DNA of 64,000 nucleotides, taken from positions 682,001-746,000 of the forward strand of contig NZ_JARVWS010000002.1 of the NCBI RefSeq assembly GCF_029846275.1, read 5' to 3'. Source of the stretch: Nocardioides sp. CER19. Its GTDB lineage: Bacteria > Actinomycetota > Actinomycetes > Propionibacteriales > Nocardioidaceae. Below, in pieces: positions 44,064 through 53,659 of the stretch; the first letter of the stretch is position 1, and every line of letters begins with the position of its first letter. The translations under genes were made by a program, and so were the position numbers. The notes under the pieces are model-generated. The model saw only the letters and a program-made list of their open reading frames with translations. It searched no databases and was not told the origin of the DNA.

Positions 44064-44648
44064 ATGACCGTCACGACCACCCCTCGTCCGCCCCGCAACG
44101 GTGTGGACGTCCCCACCCTCTTCGCCACCCTGGACGTGGTGAAGGAGAACCCCGCCATCGCCGCGTTCCAGTTCCGCGCCCGCAACACCTGGGAGGCCGG
44201 CACCCACAGCCGCAGCGTCTACTCCGACTTCCACGGCGCGATGCAGGAGCTGCAGCACCGCCAGGAGACGGTGGTCGAGAGCGACCACCCGGAGGTGCTC
44301 GTCGGCACCGACCACGGACCGACGCCGGTGGAGTACCTCCTCCACGCGATCGCCGCCTGCATCACCTCGGGCCTCGTCAACGTGGCGTCCGCCCGCGGTG
44401 TGTCCCTGACCAAGGTGTGCTCCACGGTGACCGGTGACATCGACCTGCGCGGCATCCTCGGGCTGTCCGACGACGTCCGCAACGGCTACTCGGGCATCGC
44501 GGTGTCGTTCGAGATCGAGGGCGACGCCGACGAGGAGACGCTGCGCGGCATCGTCGAGCAGTCCCGGCGCCGGTCGGCCGTCTTCGACGCGCTGACCAAC
44601 CCGACCCCCGTCCAGGTCGACGTCGTCGCCCGTCGTACCGCGGCCTGA
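44064..44648 (+). CDS. OsmC-family protein
   Basis: The 194-residue OsmC/Ohr-type protein includes GPTPVEYLLHAIAACITSGLVNVASARGV, with the conserved Cys of the OsmC active site in AACITS, and an N-terminal NTWEAGTHSRSV strand pair. A second conserved Cys (KVCSTVTGDIDLRG) follows, as in the family. It probably detoxifies organic peroxides or handles thiols, though the subgroup (YhfA/C-like) is not certain. GAAAGG lies 9 nt before ATG 44064. The next gene, a flavoprotein, starts 11 bp downstream, so the two are likely cotranscribed. Confidence 0.85.
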   Translation: MTVTTTPRPPRNGVDVPTLFATLDVVKENPAIAAFQFRARNTWEAGTHSRSVYSDFHGAMQELQHRQETVVESDHPEVLVGTDHGPTPVEYLLHAIAACITSGLVNVASARGVSLTKVCSTVTGDIDLRGILGLSDDVRNGYSGIAVSFEIEGDADEETLRGIVEQSRRRSAVFDALTNPTPVQVDVVARRTAA

Positions 44649-44659
44649 GGCCGGCCACC

Positions 44660-45967
44660 ATGGTCAGCCACGTCGACACCGTCGTCGTCGGGGCCGGGCA
44701 CGCCGGTCTCGCGGTCAGCCGCCTCCTCACGGGCGCCGGCCGCGACCACGTCGTGCTCGACCGGGGCCGGGTCGCCGAGTCCTGGCGCTCCGAGCGCTGG
44801 GACTCGCTGCGGCTGCTCGCTCCCAGCTGGATGTGCCGGCTGCCGGGATGGCGCTACGACGGGCCCGACCAGGACGGCTACCTGAGCGCTGCCGAGCTGG
44901 TGCGCCACCTGGAGGCGTACGCCGCCGCGGCACCCGTCGAGACCGGACGCGACGTCCGCTCCGTCGACGCCGCTGACGACGGCTACCGGGTCGTCACCGA
45001 CGGCCGCACTTGGGTGGCGCGCCACGTCGTGATCGCGACCGGCCCGACGGGTCGGCCGGCGGTCCCGGCGGGGCTCGCCGGTCTCGACCCGGCGATCACC
45101 GTGCTCAGCCCGCTGGAGTACCGCCGCCCCGACGCGCTGCCACCCGGCGGCGTGCTGGTGGTCGGTGCCAGCTCCTCCGGCGTCCAGATCGCCGAGGAGC
45201 TGGCCCTGGCCGGCCGGCGGGTGGTCCTCGCGGCCGGGACGCACGCCCGGATGCCGCGCCGCTACCGCGGCGTGGACGCCTACTGGTGGCTCGAGCGGGC
45301 CGGCCGGTTCGCGCGGACCATCGACTCGATGCCCGACCACGCGGCGGCCCGACGCGAGCCGTCCTTCCAGCTGGTCGGACGTTCGGCGGGAGCGGGGCGC
45401 ACCGCCGACCTCGACCTCCGGACGCTCCAGTCCGTCGGCGTGGAGGTGGTGGGCCGCTTCCACGAGGCCTACGGACACCGGATCCACGTCGCGAGCGCGG
45501 AGGAGCTGGCGGCGACGGTCGCCAGCGCCGACGCCCGGCTCCACCGCTTCCTCGACACCGCCGACCGGCACCTGCACGAGGCCGCCGCGTGCGGGCGGCT
45601 CGACGAGTGGCCGGCCGCGCCGGACGGCCCGGCGGACCGACCCGGCCCCGTGCCTATCGGTCGGACGCGCGAGGTCGTCGACCTGCGGGCCGACGGCATC
45701 GCCACGGTGATCGTGGCGACCGGCTACCGGCCCTCGCACCCGTGGCTGCAGGTCCCGGTGACGTCACCTGACGGGTCGATCCGCCAGGTCCGGGGCGTCA
45801 CCCCGGCACCGGGGCTCTACGTCGTCGGTCAGCGGTTCCAGCACCGGCGCGACGCGGCGTCGATCGACGGCGCGCGCTACAGCGCCCGCGACGTCGTGAC
45901 CCACCTGTGCGCCGACGACGCCCGTGGCCTGGGCTCGGCCCTCGCGGAGATGGAGGAAGCAGGATGA
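44660..45967 (+). CDS. FAD/NADPH-dependent monooxygenase-like oxidoreductase (CzcO/FMO type)
   Basis: The 435-residue flavoprotein has a first dinucleotide fold VVVGAGHAGLAVSRLLTGAG near the N-terminus and a second at VLVVGASSSGVQIAEELALAG (about 170-190), the two-Rossmann plan of flavin monooxygenases. ATGPTGRPAVP between them and IVATGYRPSHPWL near the end are family motifs (ATGY). It sits after osmC and overlaps the next FAD gene (ATGA), so the three may serve one oxidation pathway; the substrate is not evident. Confidence 0.85.
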   Translation: MVSHVDTVVVGAGHAGLAVSRLLTGAGRDHVVLDRGRVAESWRSERWDSLRLLAPSWMCRLPGWRYDGPDQDGYLSAAELVRHLEAYAAAAPVETGRDVRSVDAADDGYRVVTDGRTWVARHVVIATGPTGRPAVPAGLAGLDPAITVLSPLEYRRPDALPPGGVLVVGASSSGVQIAEELALAGRRVVLAAGTHARMPRRYRGVDAYWWLERAGRFARTIDSMPDHAAARREPSFQLVGRSAGAGRTADLDLRTLQSVGVEVVGRFHEAYGHRIHVASAEELAATVASADARLHRFLDTADRHLHEAAACGRLDEWPAAPDGPADRPGPVPIGRTREVVDLRADGIATVIVATGYRPSHPWLQVPVTSPDGSIRQVRGVTPAPGLYVVGQRFQHRRDAASIDGARYSARDVVTHLCADDARGLGSALAEMEEAG

Positions 45968-47124
45968 GGTACGACGTCATCGTGGTCGGCGCCCGTGTCG
46001 CGGGCGCCTCGACCGCCATGCTGCTGGCTCGCGCCGGCCTGCGGGTCCTGCTGCTCGACCGCGGCCGCCGCGGGACCGACACCCTCTCGACCCACGCGTT
46101 CATGCGCGCCGGCGTACTCCAGCTCTCCCGCTGGGGTCTCCTCGACCGCATCGTCGCGGCCGGGACACCGCCGATCGCATCGACGACGTTCCGCTACCCC
46201 GGGGAGGAGCCGGTCACGGTCGGTCACCGGCCCAGCCCCGGCGTCGAGGCGCTCTACGCGCCCCGGCGGGACCTGCTCGACGAGATCCTCGTCGCCGCGG
46301 CGGCAGAGGCCGGCGCGGAGGTCCGCCACGGCTACGCCGTGACCGACCTGCTGCGCGACGCGACCGGCCGGGTGTGCGGCGTCGTCACCCCGCACGGGGC
46401 GTTGCGGGCCCGGTTCGTGGTCGGCGCCGACGGGATCCGCTCGCTCGTCGCGACGGCGGCCCGCGCCAGGGTGCTCGCCTCCGGACGGAACCGCAGCGCC
46501 GTGCGCTACACCTACCTCGACCTGGCCGTCCCCGGCACCGAGTGGTTCTACGGCGACCACGCCGGCGGCGGCGTCATCCCGACCAACAACGGCGCTGCCT
46601 GCGTCTTCGTGGGCAGTACGCCGGCCCGGTTGCGGCAGCTGTGGACCGGCGATCCCGATCGCGCCTGGCGCGCGGCGCTGGAGCAGGTCGCGCCCGGGCA
46701 CCCGGTGGCCCGGGCCCGGCGGACCGAGCGGTTTCGCGGGTGGAGCGGCCTCCCCGGCTTCCTGCGCCAGGCGTCCGGCCCGGGGTGGGTCCTCGTCGGC
46801 GACGCCGGGTTCTACAAGGACCCGATGAGCACCCATGGCATGACCGACGCCCTGCGCGACGCGGAGCTCGCCGCGAACGCCCTCGTCGCCGCGTTCGACG
46901 GCGGCACGGACGGCGGCACCGACGGCGGCACGGCGGCGTTGGCCGACTTCGCCCGGCAGCGCGACTCCCTGGCTCGGCCGATGCTCGAGGCGAGCGACGA
47001 GATCGCGTCGTTCGACTGGCGCGGCGCCGAGGTCGCGCCGCTGGTCAAGCGGCTCAGTGTCGCGATGGCCGACGAGGTCACGCTCCTCGAGGGGCTCCCG
47101 GGCGTGGAGGAGGGCGTCGCCTAG
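45964..47124 (+). CDS. FAD-dependent oxidoreductase (group A monooxygenase/geranylgeranyl-reductase-like)
   Basis: The 386-residue flavoprotein has a single N-terminal FAD fold YDVIVVGARVAGASTAMLLARAGLRVLLLDR, VVGADGIRSLVA (DG motif) and VLVGDAGFYKDPMSTHGMTDALRDAELAA (GD motif). This set is that of group A aromatic hydroxylases and related enzymes. A short GGTDGGTDGGT repeat (about 313-323) expands a surface loop. The start overlaps the previous stop; the stop TAG shares 4 bp with the stop of the convergent SARP-like gene (CTAG at 47121-47124). Confidence 0.86.
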   Translation: MRYDVIVVGARVAGASTAMLLARAGLRVLLLDRGRRGTDTLSTHAFMRAGVLQLSRWGLLDRIVAAGTPPIASTTFRYPGEEPVTVGHRPSPGVEALYAPRRDLLDEILVAAAAEAGAEVRHGYAVTDLLRDATGRVCGVVTPHGALRARFVVGADGIRSLVATAARARVLASGRNRSAVRYTYLDLAVPGTEWFYGDHAGGGVIPTNNGAACVFVGSTPARLRQLWTGDPDRAWRAALEQVAPGHPVARARRTERFRGWSGLPGFLRQASGPGWVLVGDAGFYKDPMSTHGMTDALRDAELAANALVAAFDGGTDGGTDGGTAALADFARQRDSLARPMLEASDEIASFDWRGAEVAPLVKRLSVAMADEVTLLEGLPGVEEGVA

Positions 47125-47855
47125 TCCAGCTCCACGACGCGGCCGATGCCGCGCGCGGTGATGTTGGCGGCGACGTGGTGGAGCATCCGCAGCGACGCAG
47201 GGTCCGCGGCGGCGAGGTCGTCGATGACCAGGAGGAGCGTGCGCGCGTGGCGCCTGCCGTGGTGGTGGCCGGCGAGCGCGCGCACCGAGCGGGCGGTCCT
47301 GTCGCGCAGCCCGTCGGCGGCATCGTCCGGGTCGTCCGGCTCGCCCGGGTCGCCCAGGTAGCCCGCGCGGCCGGTCAGCCGCTGGAGCCGGTCGCGGAGC
47401 ACGCCGACGCTCTCGCGATGCGGGGCCGCCCACTCGGCGTAGAGGTCCTCGGGAAGCAGGTCGGCGGGGTAGTCGGCGAGGACGTCGTCTGCCGCGTCGG
47501 GCGTGCCCAGGGTGAGCGCGCGCTCGGCGCGAAGACGGAACTCCAGCGCGTCCACCCGGACGTCGGCGTCGGGGAGCAGGTGCACCCGGTCGCGGCGCAG
47601 CACGACGCCGTCGCGCCGGCCGAGCGCGTTGCGGGCGTAGTGGGCGGCCTGGTGCAGGCGCGGCAGCGCCGTCGCGGCCGGCAGGTGCGGCCACAGCAGG
47701 TCGACCACCTGCTCGCGGTGGAGGGCGCGGCCCTCGCTCAGCGAGAGCAGCTTGACGACGGCGCTCGCGCTGCGTCGCCGCCACGCCCCGTCGGCCACGG
47801 GCGCGCCGGCGACCAGGACGGAGAACCCGCCCAGGAGGGTGATGTCGACGCGCAT
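47121..47855 (-). CDS. SARP/AfsR-type regulator with broken ATPase remnant
   Basis: The 244-residue protein has an OmpR-like winged-helix DNA-binding domain (about 1-95: ITLLGGFSVLVAGAPV, RRRSASAVVKLLSLSEGRALHREQVVDLLWP) followed by a bacterial transcriptional activation (BTAD) region (about 96-170: YAEWAAPHRESVGVLRDRLQRL). The rest (171-244) is a fragment: an Asp/Pro-rich stretch, then LLLVIDDLAAADPASLRMLHHVAA, which reads as the Walker B part of a STAND/AAA ATPase. No Walker A is present, so the ATPase appears lost by deletion. The next gene upstream is a LuxR protein with a complete ATPase. ATG 47855 was chosen from the domain start. Confidence 0.74.
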   Translation of the reverse strand: MRVDITLLGGFSVLVAGAPVADGAWRRRSASAVVKLLSLSEGRALHREQVVDLLWPHLPAATALPRLHQAAHYARNALGRRDGVVLRRDRVHLLPDADVRVDALEFRLRAERALTLGTPDAADDVLADYPADLLPEDLYAEWAAPHRESVGVLRDRLQRLTGRAGYLGDPGEPDDPDDAADGLRDRTARSVRALAGHHHGRRHARTLLLVIDDLAAADPASLRMLHHVAANITARGIGRVVELD

Positions 47856-47917
47856 CCCACCACCCTCACGCGTCGGCGGCGTCGGCACATGGGTGTCGAC
47901 CCCCCACATTGCGTTCG

Positions 47918-50479
47918 TCACCGCGCCGCGATGTCGGTCCGGGCGGCCGCCGCCGTGCGCGACTCGACCCCGAGCTTGGTCAGGATGGCCGACACGTGGT
48001 GCTCGGCGGTCTTGGCGGAGATGAACATCCGCTCGGCGATCTCGACGTTGGTCAGCCCCTCGCGCAGCAGCGCCAGCACCTGGAGCTCGCGGTCGGTCAG
48101 GCCCGACGGGTTGGCGGCCGTCGTACGCCGGGGGCGTCGTGGGACCGGGACGTGGAGCGCGCGGAGCCGGTTGGCGACGCGGTCGGCGTCGCCCCGGGCG
48201 CCGAGCTCGTCGAGGGTGGCGAGCGCGGCGCGGAGCGCGCGCGGGTCACCGAGCTCGGAGCGGGCCAGCGCTGCCTCGTAGCGGCACCCGAGCGCGTCCC
48301 AGAGCGCGGCCGCCTCGGCGTCGCGGCCGGCGATGAGGGCGGCGTAGGGAGGCGCCGCCGGCGCGAGCCGCAGGTCGTCGGGAGGGAGGACACCGGCCCT
48401 GACCAGGTGCCAGCCGAGCTCGCCGACCGCCCAGGCGTGCCGCAGCGACGCCGCCTGCTCGAAGACGGGGAGCACCCGGTCGGGCAGGGGCGCGCCGTGC
48501 GCCCACGCCGCCTCGGCCAGCCCGGCGGCCGCCGGCCACAGCCGCTGGAGGTCGCCGGTCGGCTCCGCGAGCGCCCACGCGGTGTCGAGGTGGTCGCCGG
48601 CGTTGCCGAGCCGGACGTCGAGACGACCCAGCGTGGTGTGGGCGACGATCCGCGTGACGAGGTAGGGGCCGTCGGCGACCGAGGTGGCGAGGATCTCGGC
48701 CTGGCGGAAGTCGGCCTGCTCCAGGCACACGCGCGACAGCCAGGCGGTCGCGTAGCCGACGTAGATGTCGATGTCGCGGTCGGTGCAGTAGACCAGCGCA
48801 CGGTCCAGCCAGTGCCTGGCCTCCGCGTAGTGGCGCACCTCGCCGGCGCCGCAGCCGAGGTTCACCAGGGTGAGGCCGGCGTGCTCGTCGTCCTGCATCG
48901 CCTCCGCGAGGTCGTAGGCCTGCAGCATGAGCTTCTCGGCGTCCTGCGGCCGGGAGAACCAGGACGCGGTGCCGACCGCGTGCAGGGACTGCGCGAGCAG
49001 CCGGTCGTCGCCGCGTGTCTGCGCCAGCTCGATCGCCCGCCGGCCGGTGGTGATCGACTCCTCGATCTCCCGGGACAGCATGTGGAACGTGCTCGACATG
49101 GCGAGCGCCGCCAGCTCGCCGGCGCTCCCGGGCGCCTCGGTGGCACTCTCCAGAGCGGCCCCCAAGGCGCTGCGGGCGTCGGCGCCGCGGCCGCTCCGCC
49201 ACAGCATCTGCGCGTGGGCGGCGAGCTGCCCGGCGAGCACGTCGGGATCGCCGACGGTGCGGGCGTAGGCGACGGCCGCCTCCGACGACGACACCGCGGC
49301 GGGGACGTCCCCGCCGAGGGTGAGGGCCTCGGCGCTGGCGCGCAGGAGCGACACCGCCTGGGCCGCCTCGAGGTGGTCGATGTGTGCGGCGGCGCGAGCC
49401 AGGTGGACGCACGCCTCCTTGCGGGCGCGCTGCCGGCCCGCGGCCTGGGCGGCCCGGAGCCCGTAGGCGACCGCCACCTGGTGGTCGCCGGCCAGGTCCG
49501 CGTGGTAGGCGATCGCCGCGTCCTGGGCGCCCGGCCCGGCGGTGAGAGCGGCGAGCACGGCGACGTGCCGGTCGCGTCGGCGGGCGCCCGGCAGCGAGGT
49601 CTCGACGGCCTCGCGGCCCAGCTGGTGGCGGAAGCTGACGGTCCGCCCGTCGGAGACGAGCAGGCCGGCCCGCTCGGCCTCCTCGACGTCGGAGGGGTCC
49701 GCCGGGCCGGCGGCGTACACGACGTCGAGCTCGGCCCGGTCGGGCACCACGGCCACGGTCTCGACGGCGCGCCGGGCGCCGGGGGAGAGGAGCGCGACGC
49801 GGGCGAGCACCGTGTCGCGCACCGAGGCGGGGAGCTCGCCGTCCGGCGTCGCGACGACCTGGGTGACGAAGAAGGCGTTCCCGCCGGTCACCTCGCGCAC
49901 CCGGACTGCGTCCAGCCCGGTGCCGGCGGTGAGCTGGGCGACCTCGCCCCGTGTCAGCGGCGGTACGACGACCCGGTGGCTGCCGGGCAGGGAGGCCAGG
50001 TGACGCAGCACGTCGGCGACGCGGGGACCGGCCGACGGCTCGTCGTCGCGGGCTGTGACGAGGAGGGTGACCGGGCGGCCGGCCAGCCGGCGGCCGAGGA
50101 AGACCAGCAGGTCGAGGGTCGCGTCGTCGGCCCAGTGGACGTCCTCGACGACGGCGATCGTCGGCTCCACCCCGATCTCGGCGAGCGTCTCGATGAAGAC
50201 GTCGTGCCGGGGGTCGTCGCTGGCGAGGGCAGCGGCGACCTCGCCGTGGAGCGTGGCCGCCCAGTCGTAGAGCGGCATCAGCGCACGCGTCGTGGCGAGC
50301 GGCTCGGAGGCGCCCCACAGCACCCGCTCGCGGCGTCCGGTCAGGAGCGCCCGCGCCATCGTGGTCTTCCCGATTCCGGGCTCGCCCGAGACCACGACGA
50401 CCCTTCCTTGACCGGTGGAGGCCTCGTCGACGAGCATGCCCAGCTGCCCGAGAAGAGCCGAGCGGGTGACCGCTGGCAC
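47918..50479 (-). CDS. LAL-type LuxR-family transcriptional regulator
   Basis: The 853-residue large ATP-binding LuxR regulator has an N-terminal STAND/AAA ATPase with Walker A GEPGIGKTT (about 32-40) and Walker B IAVVEDVHWADDATLDLL (about 108-125), a long helical TPR-like middle (about 330-740) and a C-terminal LuxR helix-turn-helix (LTDRELQVLALLREGLTNVEIA, then ISAKTAEHHVSAILTKLGVESR, about 788-840). It should activate transcription in response to an unknown ligand. The GTG start at 50479 immediately follows GGGGAG, too close for a normal ribosome-binding site, so the true start may be slightly downstream. The SARP-like gene lies 62 bp downstream in the same direction. Confidence 0.87.
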   Translation of the reverse strand: MPAVTRSALLGQLGMLVDEASTGQGRVVVVSGEPGIGKTTMARALLTGRRERVLWGASEPLATTRALMPLYDWAATLHGEVAAALASDDPRHDVFIETLAEIGVEPTIAVVEDVHWADDATLDLLVFLGRRLAGRPVTLLVTARDDEPSAGPRVADVLRHLASLPGSHRVVVPPLTRGEVAQLTAGTGLDAVRVREVTGGNAFFVTQVVATPDGELPASVRDTVLARVALLSPGARRAVETVAVVPDRAELDVVYAAGPADPSDVEEAERAGLLVSDGRTVSFRHQLGREAVETSLPGARRRDRHVAVLAALTAGPGAQDAAIAYHADLAGDHQVAVAYGLRAAQAAGRQRARKEACVHLARAAAHIDHLEAAQAVSLLRASAEALTLGGDVPAAVSSSEAAVAYARTVGDPDVLAGQLAAHAQMLWRSGRGADARSALGAALESATEAPGSAGELAALAMSSTFHMLSREIEESITTGRRAIELAQTRGDDRLLAQSLHAVGTASWFSRPQDAEKLMLQAYDLAEAMQDDEHAGLTLVNLGCGAGEVRHYAEARHWLDRALVYCTDRDIDIYVGYATAWLSRVCLEQADFRQAEILATSVADGPYLVTRIVAHTTLGRLDVRLGNAGDHLDTAWALAEPTGDLQRLWPAAAGLAEAAWAHGAPLPDRVLPVFEQAASLRHAWAVGELGWHLVRAGVLPPDDLRLAPAAPPYAALIAGRDAEAAALWDALGCRYEAALARSELGDPRALRAALATLDELGARGDADRVANRLRALHVPVPRRPRRTTAANPSGLTDRELQVLALLREGLTNVEIAERMFISAKTAEHHVSAILTKLGVESRTAAAARTDIAAR

Positions 50480-50498
50480 CTCCCCATCGTAAGACGAC

Positions 50499-50541
50499 GA
50501 GTCGGGGGCCCCGCACCTCGACGGTGCAGGACCCCCGACTC
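50499..50541 (-). terminator. Hairpin terminator after the nitroreductase gene
   Basis: GAGTCGGGGG (50499-50508) and CCCCCGACTC (50532-50541) form a perfect 10-bp stem; inside, GCACC/GGTGC add a second stem. It lies 14 bp beyond the nitroreductase stop (minus strand) and before the LAL gene. Confidence 0.68.
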
Positions 50542-50555
50542 AGGGGAGGGACGGG

Positions 50556-51173
50556 TCAGGCCCAGGCGACGGCCTTGTCGACGGACACGCGGGGGAGGCG
50601 GTCGAACCAGGGGCTCTCACCGGGGTGGCCGATGTTGACGACCATGAGCGTGGTCCAGTCGCCCTCGGGGAAGAACTCGGCGTCGATGCCGTCCTTGTCG
50701 AAGCCACCCATCGGGCCGGCGGCGAGGCCGGCGGCACGGATGGCGAGGATGAAGGCACCGGCCTGCAGCGCGGCGGAGAAGTTGCCGGCGCCGTGGCGGG
50801 CGGCCTCGTCGGCCTCGAAGTGGTCCTTCATCTCCGGGCGGATCGGGAAGACGTTGGGGATCTCTTCGTGCCACTTCTTGTCGTAGGCGACGATGGCGGT
50901 CACCGGGGCGGACGCGGTCTTCGCGCGGTTGCCCTCGGCGAGGTGCTCGACGAGGCGGTCCTTGCCCTCCGGCGTACGCACGTAGACGACGCGGAGCGGC
51001 TGGGTGTTGGCCATGGTCGGCGTGAAGCGGGTCAGCTCCCAGATGTCGCGGAGCTCCTCGTCCGACACGGGGGTGTCGGCGAAGGAGTTGACGGTACGGG
51101 CGTGGGTGAAGACGATCTCCCGGCCTCGGGCGTCGAGCGGCTCGAGGGTGACGGTCTCAGTGCTGGCGGTCAT
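50556..51173 (-). CDS. Malonic semialdehyde reductase-like nitroreductase (RutE/HadB family)
   Basis: The 205-residue FMN-dependent nitroreductase-family enzyme includes EIVFTHARTVNSFADTPVSDEELRDIWEL, PTMANTQPLRVVYVRTPEGK (FMN-binding Asn/Gln) and GFDKDGIDAEFFPEGDWTTLMVVNIGHPGE, the pattern of RutE-type malonic semialdehyde reductases. No other rut gene is here, so the physiological substrate is open. It is divergent from an HxlR regulator across 95 bp, a frequent arrangement in which HxlR represses the reductase gene. GAGAG precedes the ATG. Confidence 0.86.
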   Translation of the reverse strand: MTASTETVTLEPLDARGREIVFTHARTVNSFADTPVSDEELRDIWELTRFTPTMANTQPLRVVYVRTPEGKDRLVEHLAEGNRAKTASAPVTAIVAYDKKWHEEIPNVFPIRPEMKDHFEADEAARHGAGNFSAALQAGAFILAIRAAGLAAGPMGGFDKDGIDAEFFPEGDWTTLMVVNIGHPGESPWFDRLPRVSVDKAVAWA

Positions 51174-51200
51174 GGTGCTCTCAACTTCCGGGTTGCTTCG

Positions 51201-51233
51201 ACTATTCCTGTAACTCCGGAAATAAAAGTAACA
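51201..51233. promoter_or_regulatory. A+T-rich candidate operator between nitroreductase and HxlR genes
   Basis: TGTAAC (51209-51214) and GTAACA (51228-51233) are near-inverted half sites around an A+T-rich core (GGAAATAAAAG) in otherwise very GC-rich DNA, between divergent genes. HxlR proteins commonly bind such intergenic sites. The half sites match at 5 of 6 positions, so this is tentative. Confidence 0.4.
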
Positions 51234-51256
51234 CCCGGATCCGAGGGCCTTGCCCG

Positions 51257-51262
51257 TACGCT
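51257..51262 (+). promoter_or_regulatory. -10 element of leaderless HxlR gene
   Basis: TACGCT ends 6 nt before ATG 51269. GGAGG falls within those 6 nt but only 1 nt from the ATG, too close to act as a ribosome-binding site, so a leaderless transcript is more likely. Confidence 0.5.
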
Positions 51263-51268
51263 GGAGGC

Positions 51269-51622
51269 ATGACCACCGAGGAGCTCCGCCACGAGCCGCG
51301 CGAGTGCGCCGCGGCCCTGGGGCGCGCCTTCGGCTTCCTCGGGAAGCGGTGGAACGGCCTCCTGCTGGGCGTCCTGCTCGACGGTCCGGCCGGGTACGCC
51401 GAGATCAAGCGCGCCGTCCCCGGGATCAGCGACTCCATGCTGTCCGAGCGGCTCTCCGAGCTGACCGCGGCGGGGCTGTTCGAGCGGTCCGTCGACGCCG
51501 GCCCGCCGATCGCCGTGACCTACCAGCTGACCCCGTCCGGCCAGGCGCTCGCCCCCGCCTTCGAGGCGATCACCACCTGGGCCGAGGAGAACCTCCCCGG
51601 CAGCTGTCCCGACCAGTCCTGA
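51269..51622 (+). CDS. HxlR-family transcriptional regulator
   Basis: The 117-residue winged-helix regulator of the HxlR type has AFGFLGKRWNGLLLGVLLDGPAGYAEIKRAVPGISDSMLSERLSELTAAGLFER, the family core (consensus GxKWTxxIL...RFxELxRxxxGISxxxLxxRLxxLexxGLxxR), and VTYQLTPSGQAL as the wing and dimer helix. The conserved N-terminal sensing Cys of redox-type HxlR proteins may be ECAAAL (about residue 12). It probably controls the divergent nitroreductase gene and itself. Confidence 0.88.
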   Translation: MTTEELRHEPRECAAALGRAFGFLGKRWNGLLLGVLLDGPAGYAEIKRAVPGISDSMLSERLSELTAAGLFERSVDAGPPIAVTYQLTPSGQALAPAFEAITTWAEENLPGSCPDQS

Positions 51623-51632
51623 CGACCACTAG

Positions 51633-52955
<1,323 letters not shown>

Positions 52956-52960
52956 CCCAC

Positions 52961-53013
52961 CCCGCCGAGATCGGGGTTGTCGCTCGAGGGGCGACAACCC
53001 CGATCTCGGCGTC
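52961..53013. repeat. Palindromic single-copy form of the 22-bp repeat family after eno
   Basis: One left terminal unit (52961-52982, CCCGCCGAGA... to GGGTTGTCG), a 9-bp centre (CTCGAGGGG) and one right terminal unit (from 52992, CGACAACCCC... to CTCGGCG) form a hairpin with a perfect 21-bp stem (52963-52983 with 52991-53011) and 7-nt loop. The same units make up the arrays at 5090, 62928 and 63645. It starts 5 bp after the eno stop and could terminate eno transcription. Confidence 0.85.
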
Positions 53014-53062
53014 TGCGTTTCACTCCCGGGATCGACCCACCGCGTCAGGGAGAATCGCGGGC

Positions 53063-53659
53063 ATGGCCGACCAGCGACGCAGCTCCGCACGGGGTCCTCG
53101 CGGCCGCACCGGCCCGGGCCGTACGCCGGCCGCCCGCCGCGCCGCCGAGGCGCGGGCCGCGGCGGCCGCCGCTGCCGACCGGCTCACGAAGATCGACCCC
53201 CGCGCCAACCCGAGGCTGACCGGCCGCGCCGCCGTGCTCGTCCTCGTCGTCGCGGTGCTGGTCGTGTCGTTCGCGTCCTCGCTGAAGGCCTACCTGCAGC
53301 AGCGTGACCACATCGACACGATGCGGGCGCAGATCGCCCAGCGCACCCAGGCGATCGACGAGCTGCAGAGCGAGAAGGAGCGCTGGAAGGACCCGGCCTA
53401 CGTCGAGCAGCAGGCGCGCGAGCGGTTCGGCTACGTGATGCCGGGCGAGACGGCGTACGTCGCCCTCGACGCCAACGGGAAGCGGATCGAGCCGGAGTCG
53501 ACGCTCACCGCGCCCGACGCGGTGGGGTCGCACCAGCCGAAGGCGTGGTGGGAGGATGCCTGGGCGTCGGTGGCGCTCGCCGGCGACCCGCCCGCGCTCG
53601 ACGAGCGCGGGCCCGCGAGGAAGATCAACGGAGCGAAGGAAGAGAAGGAGTCTCAGTGA
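53063..53659 (+). CDS. FtsB/DivIC-family septum formation initiator
   Basis: The 198-residue bitopic membrane protein has a long Arg/Ala-rich cytoplasmic N-terminus (1-53), one TM (about 55-75: AAVLVLVVAVLVVSFASSL), then a coiled-coil (about 80-115, with KAYLQQRDHIDTMRAQIAQRTQAIDELQSEKERWKDP) and a C-terminal domain with ARERFGYVMPGETAYV, the DivIC/FtsB signature. It would belong to the divisome complex with FtsL and FtsQ. The N-terminal extension is typical of actinobacterial homologues. A GAGAAT -10-like hexamer lies 7 nt before the ATG, so the transcript may be leaderless. GTGA overlap with DUF501 gene. Confidence 0.88.
   Translation: MADQRRSSARGPRGRTGPGRTPAARRAAEARAAAAAAADRLTKIDPRANPRLTGRAAVLVLVVAVLVVSFASSLKAYLQQRDHIDTMRAQIAQRTQAIDELQSEKERWKDPAYVEQQARERFGYVMPGETAYVALDANGKRIEPESTLTAPDAVGSHQPKAWWEDAWASVALAGDPPALDERGPARKINGAKEEKESQ

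Noticed and set aside
46898..46932. GGTDGGTDGGT repeat in the FAD oxidoreductase
   Set aside because: Small in-frame loop expansion; noted under the gene and not treated as a separate element.
47909..50638. 909-codon plus-strand frame
   Set aside because: Antisense to the LAL regulator, which has clear Walker and LuxR motifs.
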